A stretch of DNA of 64,000 nt, taken from contig NC_088171.1 of the NCBI RefSeq assembly GCF_028769735.1, forward strand, positions 131,333,533 through 131,397,532. Direction: 5' to 3'. The position numbers and the translations under genes are program-made. Source of the DNA: Zonotrichia leucophrys gambelii. Its lineage: Eukaryota; Chordata; Aves; Passeriformes; Passerellidae. Positions 52,625 to 64,000 of this stretch are shown in pieces (position 1 is the stretch's first letter; the number at the start of each line of letters is the position of its first letter). Under the pieces are notes generated by a model that saw nothing but the letters and a program-made list of their open reading frames with translations, had not been told where the DNA came from and did no database searches.

Positions 52625-55042
52625 GTATTTTCTGACATTACAACATGAAATTTTCATATGGAGAGTTTTTCCATTATTTCCCAAGCTCAAGCAGAAATTT
52701 CTTAGATGGGTTTGTCTGACTGCCATTATGTAGATAATGTTAGAGGTTTTTTTTAAGGATTGAGATGATAATTCCAGAACAAAATGAAATAAAAAAAAAA
52801 AAACAACACTCTGCTGATTTTGAGGGTGGGAAAGTTTTAAAAGTTAAATTTTCAAATCCTTGGAAAACTCTTAATTGAGTAACTTTCAGACTGAGACAGA
52901 CCATGTCCAACTAGCTCTGTTATGCAGTGGCAAGACTGCCTGAGTAATTGAGAGATGTGTTAGATATGGCTCTCTAAATGCTATCAAAAATTATATAATG
53001 GGTCCTGTGACATACTGGCCATGATGGATGTTCTTTGGTAACAACCACCAGTCAAGTGAATGTGTGTGCTCTCTTCCAGTTAGTTTAGAAAGTTTGTGTG
53101 CCAGGCCGTTATATCCAGAGTACAGACCCAGCAGTACAAAAAGGGCAGCTGAAAAAATACACTATACTTTTGAATAACAGCTCTGAGTCCTGTCAGCTCC
53201 CTTATTTAAATCCAATCTCCAAGCTGGAAAATAAGATGAAACAAGTTTTCTGTCAGGGACGGTATCACCCACTATTCTATCCATCTTCTCAGTGGAAGAT
53301 ATCTTCCCTTTGTCCTCAACAGTTTGGATGTACACTTTTTTTTTTGCCATTTGCATTTCACCATATTAAATGAGTAAAACTTGCACAAGAGCTCAGAAGA
53401 AAAGAGGATGCCCCATATCCCAGACACTCACTCTTTCCCACGCAGCATGGCCACCCTCCTGCACTGTCCATCTGCCAAGTAAAATTCAACATCTTGGAGA
53501 CAAATGGCAAGGGGGAAAGATTTTTCATGAGAAATGGTGAGTTTTCAGAGCAAATACTATATTCATATTTGTCAGGAACAAAAAGTACCATTTATAGCCA
53601 CGTGTGGCTGAATATAAATGAGTTTGTACAGCTGAGTTAACTTTAACCCTGCTGGGGAGGAAGAGATTTAGCTTAACTGGAAGACCCCACGTCAGATTTC
53701 TCCAGCCACAGCCCCATGCACTCCTATACTGGCCCTTTTGGTCACACCACTGCAACCTGCCAGCAGCCTGAACGACTTGTAAGTGAAACACCATACTGCA
53801 GGACCAGGGGAAAGAGATACAGTCGGAGATTTTTTTTCCACCCCATTGAATCCAAGCCCAAATGCATTTGCAAACCTACCAGGAAAGCCCTCAGTGCTCC
53901 TAGTTATCCAGACTGCATTGTGGTTCCATGAGGTCTGAAAATGAAGTCAGGGTGACCCATCTGAAACAGGAAGGGTGAAGTCAGAGGGCGAGGCAAACAA
54001 ACACAGTTGCTACCTTTTGTCCCATTTCCGAGCCAGTCTCTCAAGGTCTGTAGTTTCTCATCTAGAGATGTGGCTTCAAGTTCCTGCTCTGACCCAGCTG
54101 TTCCCATAGGTGTTTCTGATGGAGCTGGCTGGTTTGTTGGCCTGCTGTAGCACTCACAGCACCCCTGTCCTCCGTGAGGCAGCCAGCTCTGTTCCTTGGT
54201 CAACAACAAGACCCTGTTTCACTCCTGCAGCCTCCCACTCAAGCCTGGCTTGGGGCTCCCTGGTAGTACTCCCCATTGCTGATGTGGAGCTGCGTGTGCA
54301 GGCTGGAGAGAGGATGTCTGCATGTGACAGTGGCTGAGTGTGCCACTTGCTGCCTCCATGCCCTGTGGGGAAGCCCAGAGGACACACGGGGTGTGTCTGA
54401 TGAGGGTCAAGCTCTGCCACTTCATCATTTGTCAAGGAACAGCTGGAGATACTCAAGACACACTGTGATTAGCTGATGTGGACTCACTGTGAAACACAGG
54501 CTGCCAGAGGAAAGATTAAGGGATAGAAAAGAAGGGGGAAAAAATATATCTGGGATTTGTCCTCTTTCCACCCCGTGCATGTTGCCTGAGTTGAGTTTCA
54601 AGGCCTTGTACATGTGCCTGGCTGCCAGCTGCGAGCAGGAGCAGCAGGTGGGCTGGGACATCCTGCAGTGCTGGGGGTGTTCAAGCTCCAGAGCAGAGCT
54701 GGACAAGAAGTCCCAAGTCTTCAGGCATGGCTCTGGCTGGGCCCACTCAGGAAGGCAGCAGCTGCTCTACAAGGAAGGTGTTTGTGTGGCTGTAGGCTGG
54801 GGGAGCTGATGCAGCCATCCCTGTTGGGCTGGTGGGTCTGATGTTGCTGGAGATACCGACACCAGTCACGGGCTCCAGATGACAACCTTGCATGTAAGCA
54901 ACTTCTGCTCCTCTGTGAGAAACAGGTTTAAAAGAGAACATCTTCAGGATAGTACATCTTCTAGCTCATCCTTTGAATCAAAGCTAGTTGACTAACTGTG
55001 GGTGTAAATAGGTGAGCTGAGTAACTTGGCCTTAGAATTCAC

Positions 55043-55064
55043 ATGGATGGATGGATGGATGGAT
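55043..55064. repeat. (GGAT)n microsatellite
   Basis: About five GGAT units. This is the reverse complement of the ATCC phase of the longer array at 48.9 kb. Confidence 0.9.
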
Positions 55065-55169
55065 CCACCTCTGATAAAACTCCCCCAGCCTTGGTGGCCT
55101 TATACTAGATCAGCAGCTGTCTACATCTGGTTCCTGCTTGCTGACAGCTGGAAAGGCTGACACAGGCTG

Positions 55170-55236
55170 TGATTCACCTAAGGGTTGAACCGGATGATCC
55201 TTGTGGGTCACTTCCAACTCAGAATATTCTGTGATA
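55170..55236 (+). mobile_element. CR1 3' terminal fragment
   Basis: GGTTGAACCGGATGATCCTT, then GGTCACTTCCAACTCAGAAT and ATTCTGTGAT, match the CR1 3' untranslated end. The 5' boundary is unclear; the sequence to about 55,130 may belong to it. Confidence 0.75.
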
Positions 55237-58200
55237 GAGGAGCTTCTCCAGATTTTTAGTCTGCTCAAGGCCACTTCAACATCAACCAATTTCTTAAAGT
55301 ACATGCAGTCCCTGGAGGGAAGGTGGAGCCCTGGACTCGGCAGGGGAGCTGGCAGGCACATGTGTAGTCCTTGATCCCTAAGCAAGAGAGTAAATACGGG
55401 ACAGCAAAGAAAAGTTTTCCACAGGAAAAGGAAAAAGGGAGGGGGAAGAGTCAACTTGCACACATTTTTATATCGAGATGAACTTGTCAGGAGCCATGAA
55501 ACCAACACTTCACTGAGAAAGCAGAAGCCGTGAAGGGCTCATTTGCTGACAGGCTCAGTCTCCTGTGGCCGTTGAACTCAAGACCTACAGGGAGGTGAAG
55601 TACAATCATTTATATTGTTCAAAAAACCACTGGGCTTTATCACAGCCTGCCACAGGAGTACAGACACCTACAGATCTGGGAGTGTAGTTCAGATCAATGG
55701 CAAGACTAGAAAGGAGGGAAAACTTCCCTGGGGGTATTGAAAGCAAAACAGCCCCTCAATCTTCAAAGGCAGCTTAGCAAGAGAAACAGATCCCACAAGC
55801 TGATTTCTGCAGGCACTGCTTATCTTTTCCAGTGCTGGAGGTTTCACACTTTAAAGACTCACTTCCTCTACAGTACTCACACAACATCAGTATAATATTA
55901 TTTCCCCCTCCTCCCCAGTGTCAGTCATTATCTTCCAGTCTCCCATATGTCTTACTCAGATCACAAACACTGTTTGTGGGCTCTTCTGCAGTCACCCTTA
56001 CACATGGACAAGCAACAAATAACTGCAAATCATTCCCAAGGTTTGTTTTCCCAGTGCTGCCAGATTTTTTCAAGACATTTTATAAAACCATGCAAAATGA
56101 CTTGTCCTGACCCATGGGCAGCAATGCCTGTAGCTCATGGCAAGGGAGCTGTTAGCTGCAGCCTGCCATTCTCTCCTCTCCTATTCCATCCACTAAGGTC
56201 TCTGTCTGTCTGTCCTGCCGTGGTCTGTCAACCCACAGCCCCTGGCTTTTGGGCAGTCAGGAGTCTGGCAGAGGTGGCATGGGAAACCAGGCAAAAATCC
56301 TGCTCTTCACCCCTTCACAGGCATCCACAAAAATGGTACAGATAGTAGTCCTGATACGTTCCTTGTTTTCAGAATGCTGTCATGGTCTGGGAATGCACAG
56401 CTCTGCATCTTTCTAAGTCATCCTTCCTTTAAAGAAAGTCGAAAGCCTGCTGTTTTGCATGTCATGTGCAGAGACAAGCAGAACAGACTGGGTCCTCTGC
56501 AGAAGAAAGACAACACAGAAAAATTACTAACATTTGGGGTGATTTTACCTAACCTAACTGTAGTTCTGACAAAAGATAAATTGCCAGTAACTGAAGATGG
56601 CATAACAAAGAGAACCTGAAATATCCTATTTCAGCATGTGTGTTGGCTCAGTAAATTATCTAATTTCTGTTTTTCTGTCTTTGGTCCCTGCCTATCCACG
56701 GCACTGCTTCATGTAATAATAAAATATTTTCTAAATAAAGCTCCAAGCCCAAAGACCCCACTCTGGGTAAATTAACAGAAGTAAACAAGCAAGCAGCTAA
56801 CTGGAGCTAATTCTATATCTGCCAGCAGCCTTGCTTTTAAGCACCTTACAGGTGAACATTTTAATTACTTAATGTGCTCTATTGTTCTTGAATTAGATAT
56901 AAGAAAAATAACACTGATCCAATCCTTTTCTTATTTTTACACACTGGAGTTGGAAGGCAAGTGGCTTTGTAAGGGGATTATGCATGCGTTAATCCTCTTT
57001 AGCTATGATAAAGTTCTCTGCTTCCTAGTGAGGTTGTTTAACCCTCTTCTAACAGCTGAAGGAAGCTGGAGAAGATGAGTTACAGCTTGGGAGAGTTGAA
57101 AGCAGAAAGAAATAAATGTTTGTTTCTTATCTTTTGCCATGCTGAATACTGCTTATCACACTGGTAGGAATACAGCCTCAGATTTAGCAGTTCCTGTAAG
57201 AAAGCAGGTGAATGTCATTCCAGCATGGAACCCTTAGTTTCCTTTTTTATGCTGCAATGGGCTCAGAGTATCAGCAGCATCCCAAAAGCACACCATCAGG
57301 AAGAGTGGTAACATGTAATTCCCATCTCATCAGATGGAATTATCCATTGCTGAGGTACAGTATTCCTGCATGTAGAAAACAGCATCATGCTGTAAGGACC
57401 AATGGGGAAAACAGATGGATGCCTCAAATCAGTGGAGCACTGGGAGCATGTACCTGGACTCATCCCTTGTCATTTGGGTGCTTGCAGGAGGTGATGCATT
57501 GTGACAAAGGCTGGTGTAGCTACATGCCTGCTCTCAGCAGTGAAGGCTCCTTTGGAGGTCACCTGCAACCCCAGAGAATGATTAAACCATCTACAACCTC
57601 CCTTGCTCTTTGAAAGTGCCTAAAGAATATTCTTGAATGGCAAGGAAACCTATGGGGCCTCTGCACATAATTATGGCTCCTCTGCCAATTGTCTTAAGTG
57701 GAGACGAATCCAAGCATCCCATCCTGCTGCTGGGAGGGGCTGACTGCTGCATGACAGAAAGTGATGTGGCTGCTGAGGGAGAAGAGTGAGAAGTCATTGT
57801 TAGGGGAGCAGAACAGAGGCTAATCCGGACTGTCACCTGCTCAAAGCTGAAGCCCTGTGGGACCATATTAGGTGGAAGGATAGAGATGAGCCAAGAAGCA
57901 GCTCAGAAACAAAGGCTTTATTTTAGTTCCTTTTCACTTTAAAATGGCTGTTATCCTCTTATCAAGTTCAAAAAGTAATTAGTCCTTAGTGAAAGACCTC
58001 TGATGTGTCAAGGCAGAAGAGCATAGCTGATGGAAACAAACACCAGAGTCTGACAGGCTCAAGAACAGTATTTAAAAAGCAGAAATTGAAACTTTTTAAC
58101 CTGGTACAAAGGCACTTGGGTCATTATCTCTTTAATTCTTGCTATAACAAAACAGGGAAAACGCCCTCATGCAAAGATCAGCTCACTCAGCAATTACAAT

Positions 58201-58332
58201 AAATGCAAAACCAAAACCACAAGGGCCTTAAGGTCCTGGTGTTAGTAGCAGGCCTTTATCAAATCGTCAGCTTTCACAAATCAGTTTCTAAATGCAGGAA
58301 GGCATTGCATGCCTGGGCAAAAAGCCCACAGC

Positions 58333-58590
58333 AAACAGGTTTCTCTGGAGTTGTCCAGGCAAGAACTGTGCACAGCCCTGCAGGTGGGGTCTCACCAGAG
58401 CACAGCAGAGGGGCTGAATCCCCTCCCTTGCCCTGCTGGCCATGCTGCCTTGGGTGCAGCCCAGGACACATCGAGGCTGGGAGCACACGTTGCAGGGTCA
58501 TGTCCAGTTTTTCAGCCACCAGAACCCCCAAGGCCTCCTCCACAGGGCTCTCAATGAGTCCTCCCAGTTTGTACACAGGATCTTCTACTT
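58333..58590 (-). mobile_element. CR1 retrotransposon, reverse-transcriptase fragment
   Basis: In the reverse orientation the plus strand shows GGTGGGGTCTCACCAGAGCA, GGGGCTGAATCCCCTCCC, GCAGCCCAGGACACATCGAG, GTCATGTCCAGTTTTTCAGC and CACCAGAACCCCCAAGG. All are in the order of the reverse complement of CR1. Translated on the minus strand it gives YKLGGLIESPVEEALGVLVA followed by EKLDM, the conserved CR1 segment. The frame is broken on either side. It explains the 130-codon minus-strand open frame at 58,274-58,666. Confidence 0.88.
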
Positions 58591-61490
58591 TGCCATTGTG
58601 TGTTGATCCACCTTTAGCAAACCCTAATTTTACATCAACAGCCAAGGTATTGGTCAGAAAGCTCACTGGAAAAGCTAGGTAAACTGAAGTAAGCTAGGGA
58701 AACAAAATGAAATGAAGATCAGAACATAAGAATGGAAGGGGTATCACCTTGCTCCTGTTCCATCTTACATTATATTTTCATTTTTAAGGACTAAGAGATG
58801 TGGATAATATTCCTGGAGTTACTACACAAGCCCTTTATTAGGAAGTCCCATGGTAATTTTCAGATAACAGCATGGAACCCAAAGTTCTGGGATTTTACTC
58901 TTCTCTTTGTCTTCAGCTTCCTGAGGAAGTGTAGACAAATGACTTACCCTTTGTCCCCATTTCTATTCTTTAACATGAACTTACTGGCCACTCCCCCCAT
59001 CAAGTTTGCAATGACCTATGCATTGTTCCAAAGAGATTTCTTCAACATGGAAGTGGTACAAGAAAAAAAACTCTGCAGCATGAAAGATCATTACTGGTAA
59101 TCATGTTACCATCCCCGTGAGAAGGACTGGGACTGAACGAACAGCGTGTGCTGCCGAAACCCAAAGTCACCAAGTGGAACATTTCACCCTGAGATATTTT
59201 GGGATGTTTAGAGAACATGTCACCAGGAAATTGCAATTCAGCTCTATCTGGTTTCTCCACCCCAACCTCTGTCCTGCTATTCCAGATGCATTTTAAATGT
59301 GGGCAAATGGAATGCATAGATGTGGATTTGGGAGCCAAATATGGCAAAGTCAGCAAAATGGCAGAAATAATAGTATTTAAAATGTTACAAACATCATTTT
59401 GCATCACCTACAACCCTTACAGCACATAAATAAGAAAAAACACAAACCTAAATGTCTCAGCTAATATAATAAAAGGTCTTGGTTTTCTTCCAGATTATTT
59501 ATTTGATTAATGGAAAAATATGACTCTTCAGCAATATTTTTCACTGTATTCTTTTTCCTCTCCATTAAGTACTGAAGTCAGGCTACAACAAAAACCTAAT
59601 ACAGGCTTACCTATATTAGTGGCTTCCCTATGCAGAACGAGATTAAGAAGAGCAAGGACACTGTTTCCTCCTGCAAGGAATGACAACTGCAATTTCTTCT
59701 TCCAGCTGACCACATAAAAGTAAAATGAGCTTTTTCCCCAGTAGCCATCTTAGAAGTCATAGTGATTGGTACAAGTTGGGTGCTTTGTTGAGGTTTGTGA
59801 CCAGAAGGATTTTCCAAAACTTTGGACAAAAATTACACTTAAAGGAGAAATGGGAATTTTTGCAGATGGTTTGAAGTTTTGAATGCTTGCTGATAAATAC
59901 TCAAGAGTCATCAAAAACTCTGAGCCTCATAAACACATGAAGCAATAACAATCTGCACCCAGTGGCTTCCCTGTCCCAGAGATTAGCAGAGATGAGGGAC
60001 AGGCTCATCCGAGCAAGGAGGTAAATTCACAACTCCATGGCTACAGCCACAAACTCAAGGGAATGGGCAGCACTGGAGATCATGTCCTGGTTCAGCTGAG
60101 CTCCTGGGAGCAAACACCAAACCACCTTTTCAAACAGCAGTCATCCTATCGCTCCCAGTGCCCTACACAAAGCCCAGTGGGAATAGGAGGAAAGCCATAA
60201 GAGCCCTGCACAGAGCTTCATCCCAAAGATCCTTGGGAGACAGTAGTGCTCCCTTCAAATCAGCAAGGTCTTCAGACAAGAAATTGGTAGTCTTTGTATG
60301 GTGGAAACCAGAAGTCTATTGCTCTTGCTCTCCAAAGCCTAGAGCTATCATTTAATGCTTTAAATAAAAGTCTTCTCAAAGCTACTAATTTGATTTTATT
60401 TTGCTTTGGTTATTCTGCAGCAAGTTTGACAACAAGGGCACTTTGCAGGACTGTGTGCATGCACTTGTAATTAAAGTCAACGGGAGTTATGAAAGCTTTA
60501 AAACCAAGCCTGGGTGGCTCAAGCCAGTAGCCCAAAATTAGAAGCAACATTTGAAAATGCAGGTCAATATTCTTTGTGTGTTTGTGTTACAGCATCACCT
60601 AGGGGCTGCAACTGAGATCAATGCCTACTGCTTCTGGAGCTTCCAGGGGTACAGACAGACCTGGATACTTCCAAATGCTCAGGTGTGCTGTAGTCATTGT
60701 CACAGAGACTGTACTGAACCAGGCTCTAAGCATTTCGATGAGAAAGTTCATCTGGTAGATTTATATGTACATATACAAACACACACAACTATTTTATGCA
60801 CTGTTTTTTGAGCAAGAACCACTAAAATACTGAACTGGAGGGCAAAGCAGTTGTAGAACATACTTTGGATCACAGCCACAGGAATGCTGCTGCTGTAAAT
60901 TCCCCTACTCTAAAAACATTAAATAAGTCAAGCAGCTATTTCATGATCATCTGAAAACTGAGATCCTCAAAAACGATGGAAATTGAACCCATGTGTATCC
61001 TTAGTATAGTCTGGCACTCACACTGTTGCTGATTATAGGAATTCAATGTTTATAATTTGCATTCTTTCCCACACTTGCTTTTTTTTTCTGCACTGAAGTA
61101 AAAACTCACTTGGTCTTACCATAATACAATTTAGACTGTTGAGAGCAAGACTGCTCCTTTGTGAGAAAAACAAAATCCAAGCATGAGAGACCAATTCTTG
61201 TCTTTCACTGAGAAATGACAGTAACAGGAAAAGATACAGTCCAAATTAAAGACACAGGAAGGAGCTGGAAATAAAAATTAACACCTCAAATTTCCAAAGT
61301 TCTTTGAGATAATCATGACTTGGACTCAGAGTACAAAGGAATTTGATACATTTTGCTGAGCAGCTGCCCAAAGTGAACAGACAGGTCTCAAACATACAAC
61401 AGGAGACTTGTGCAGGATCTGCTCTTTGTGATGTTCTTCAGATGGACAGCATCATTGCAAAAAAGCACCAGCAGATCTAGAATCCTCCAG

Positions 61491-61514
61491 AAACAAACCA
61501 ACCAACCAAACCAA
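61491..61514. repeat. (AACC)n-like short repeat
   Basis: A run of CAAAC and CAACC units. Confidence 0.7.
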
Positions 61515-63052
61515 AGTACTTTCTCCAGACCCAAACTGGGTTCCTAGAGTCACCCTCATGGTTTATGCATATGGCTCTCATGTACAGGCAGGTAACTGGC
61601 TTCATTGGTACAACAGAAAATGGGAGAAAGCCTGAAAGCCTATGTATTATCTTCACACTGCCAGTGGGAAGCCCTCTGTGCTGACATGTCTGAAAGGCGT
61701 GTTACTCAGTCCAAAAAAAGCTGGAAGCAGCAGAGCCTGACTATCAGCTGGCTTCAGGGGGGCTCATGCACATGAAAGCAGCACAGGAAGGCACCTGAGG
61801 TGCACCTGCAGCCACAGCACTGACAGAGGAGTGAGCAGGCATAAAGGTAACAGACCATATGCCCTGCTGGGCATAAGCCAGGAGTCTGGGTGTCCTTGTA
61901 CCTTTCAGCCCACTGCATGAACTGCTTGTGGTTTTCTAGTCCTACTTTCTTTGAGTAATATGTAAGTGCCCAATTCCTGACCAGCCACACTAAAGCAAAA
62001 GTGAGTAACATGGGCAGGGAGTTTGTCCAAAACACATTTCCACTAAACTGGGAAACTGCACCTTGAGGGAACTACAATAATTTCCTGTATTAGGAGCAGG
62101 GCCTGCCATGGCTCCCGAGAACAAAACTGTGGTGTGGATAAGAAGGCAGATCACACTTGCAGACAAAGGGAGCCAGGGTACTGCAGGAGGTACTTTGAGC
62201 ATCCAAGCAGCTCAGAAACCTCTGGTTAAAATTAATTGTGTGTACCTTCGAATGCTCCCTTCCACCAGAGGGAACAGGTGGCTCAGGAGAGTAGTGCTTA
62301 GGCCCATGCAGACATTAACAGGACAGAGCTGGATGTGAGCACTCAGATACTCAATTAGGCACATCAACACCTATTTCAATCATGCTGCCAGCTTCTGGCT
62401 CCAGCTTCTAGTCTGGGCCAAATCATATGATCTTAATAGTGTGCAAGTTATGTCACAGGGTGACTGCACAAATGAAGCCACTAGGTGCATCTGACACTGC
62501 TGATTAAGCTCCACCCTCAACAGCAACTACCAAGACATAAAACAAAGATTGATCATTCAAATGCAGTAGAGCTCCATGGTTATCAAGGAGCACATTTTTG
62601 AAGTGTTGCTTCTTACACAAAGTTTCTTCCATTGTTCCATTTTTTCCCCAGTATTTTTAATGCTTTAATGAAGTATGAAAAGATTAACAACCCTCCCCTT
62701 CTCTAATGTAGTAAGCAGTGTTCTGAGAGAGGTGGCTCCTATAAATTTTTAATCAGGTATTTTCCCACCCTTCAGAAGAGGTTTACAAACTGAACACTTG
62801 ACTTCAGCTGTTCTTCCCACACTATGAACAAGCTTAAGTCCTTAAGTTAGGCTATCCCTAACTTTAGTAGTACCTCAGAAACTATGGCCTCTCTGTAAAC
62901 CAGAATTCAAAAAGACATTGAAGGAAAGCCCTTCCCATCAAATCATAAAGTCCCAGTATTCAATGTCTGTATAGAGAAGGAACTGAAGAAGAAAAGGAAA
63001 GCTGTGCTCCTTTACAAACTACACATCTGGCTCTGAAGAGCAATCAACAGCT

Positions 63053-63083
63053 CACAACAGGTCTTAGGTAAAGACCTGTTGTG
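63053..63083. repeat. Inverted repeat, 13-base arms, 5-base loop
   Basis: CACAACAGGTCTT and AAGACCTGTTGTG flank the loop AGGTA. The arms match perfectly. It could be a hairpin in the 3' untranslated region or downstream flank of the minus-strand gene ending at 63,902. Confidence 0.9.
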
Positions 63084-63830
63084 GGAACTGTCAGCAGTGG
63101 AAGGCAAAGCAAAGTGATTTAGGCACTCAGTGGCACTTTGTACTGGCTGTTTACTTGGTGACAGCCTGTCCTGCAGTCCTTGTACAGGAGGCCTCGTGCC
63201 TTCCCTGAAGGTCTGCCATGCGACGATCTTCAACTCAGCTCTCCCATCCAACAATAAATAAAACCCAAAAAGAACTAGTAAGACAAGAACTGATCCTGTA
63301 TACTAGAAAAACTTCAGAAGGGATAGTGTAACTGTTCTTGTTATCAGATCTGCTGTCCCAAAATAATAAATTACAGCAAAACCTGAGAGTTCACTGTAGG
63401 CTGCCCAGGAACCACCGCATTTGTCAAAATTCATTCACTTAGAATAAAACATAAGAGCTTCTAAAGGCAGTATGTCAATTTCCTATGCCTTACAGGTACA
63501 GACAAACACACACTCCAGTGACATGGCTTGATTTACACAATTATTGCTAAATACAGTACTCTGCAATCAATACAAAGCAATTCTATTCAAAAATTATTAA
63601 ACGTGGTAACATCTGTGTCCTCTTGTGAAAACAAAGTAAAAAAAAAGTTTTAACAGCTGGAACATAAAATGATGATCTTCACAGAAGAGTAACAAAAGAA
63701 TTGGTTGAAACCACGCTCAAAATATTTAACAAGATGTGGTGTATGATCCATGCAGCAACCTTAATACTGCAACTCAGTACTCAACACGAGCTCTGATTCA
63801 TTGTATAAATCTGTTTTTAAACTCTCCATT

Positions 63831-63836
63831 TTTATT
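63831..63836 (-). terminator. Possible poly(A) signal
   Basis: AATAAA on the minus strand, 66-71 bases after the stop codon at 63,902. Other signals lie further left, so a longer 3' untranslated region is equally possible. Confidence 0.3.
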
Positions 63837-63901
63837 TAATCTACTTCAGGTTCTTGCCACCACCCTCTGCTTACACCACGCTGCCTCAAATTAGCCTCCC
63901 T

Positions 63902-63972
63902 TCAATGACTGACATTGATGGACAGCCTCTGGAGGGCCAACTCCAATCTCTCCACAGCAGCACGGGAGATCA
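63902..63972 (-). CDS. Candidate terminal coding exon of a gene beyond the right edge (3' partial)
   Basis: On the minus strand a long pyrimidine tract ends in a strong acceptor (TTTCTCTGTCCTCCAG). The exon then reads two bases plus 22 codons to a TGA. The peptide includes AVERLELALQRLSINVSH, a clear amphipathic helix pattern with leucines at helical spacing, unlike a random frame. A second frame stays open slightly longer but gives a Cys/Gly/Pro-rich string with no pattern, and the first frame stops at once. The rest of the gene would lie to the right of the window. I do not recognise the protein. Too short to identify, but acceptor quality and the helix pattern make a true last exon likely. 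Confidence 0.5.
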
Positions 63973-64000
63973 CTGGAGGACAGAGAAAGGAAAGAACATC

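Larger units (their letters stand above)
48275..63820. other. Mostly non-coding region upstream of the 47-48 kb transcript
   Basis: No CpG island and no domain-bearing open frame was found. The region contains CR1 fragments, microsatellites and hairpins listed separately, plus one weak plus-strand splice-bounded block. Open frames of 90-160 codons (for example 57,212-57,613, 58,203-58,682 and 59,042-59,407) lack recognisable motifs. The minus-strand frame at 58,274-58,666 is explained by a CR1 fragment. Confidence 0.5.

Noticed and set aside
58203..58682. 159-codon plus-strand open frame
   Set aside because: Antisense to a recognisable CR1 fragment.

Overview
This looks like nuclear DNA of a bird. 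The clearest evidence is four or five fragments of CR1 retrotransposons. These carry the characteristic CR1 reverse-transcriptase C-terminus and 3' untranslated region with the terminal short repeat. A solo LTR resembling those of avian endogenous retroviruses is also present. There is no operon-like gene density, the single CpG island is sharp, and introns and intergenic DNA dominate. Family assignments come from reading the sequence by eye; no search was run.

Layout. Positions 1-12,200 are AT-rich and gene-poor and probably belong to the first intron of a minus-strand gene. A CpG island at about 12,225-13,960 carries that gene's first coding exon (13,239-13,298, minus). This exon is a 20-residue signal-peptide-like start followed by a consensus splice donor. 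The same island has a TATAAAA motif facing the other way at 13,816. Downstream of it on the plus strand are a donor and two short splice-bounded blocks, suggesting a divergent, probably non-coding, transcript. Between about 16.3 and 47 kb the DNA is mostly intergenic. It contains a solo LTR (35,933-36,646) split by a CR1 insertion, a longer CR1 copy (39,930-40,690), simple repeats and small tandem duplications.

At 47.1-48.3 kb, two exon-like blocks on the minus strand fit together in phase: 48,142-48,274 and 47,285-47,628. They end in a stop codon followed by a poly(A) signal. I do not recognise the product, and a spliced non-coding transcript is possible. From 48.3 to 63.8 kb there is again mainly non-coding DNA with CR1 fragments and microsatellites. 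The extreme right edge (63,902-63,972, minus) looks like the terminal coding exon of another minus-strand gene that lies mostly outside the window.

No tRNA, rRNA or CRISPR feature was seen, and no complete protein-coding gene. The gene models rest on splice signals, phase and composition, so identities are left blank.
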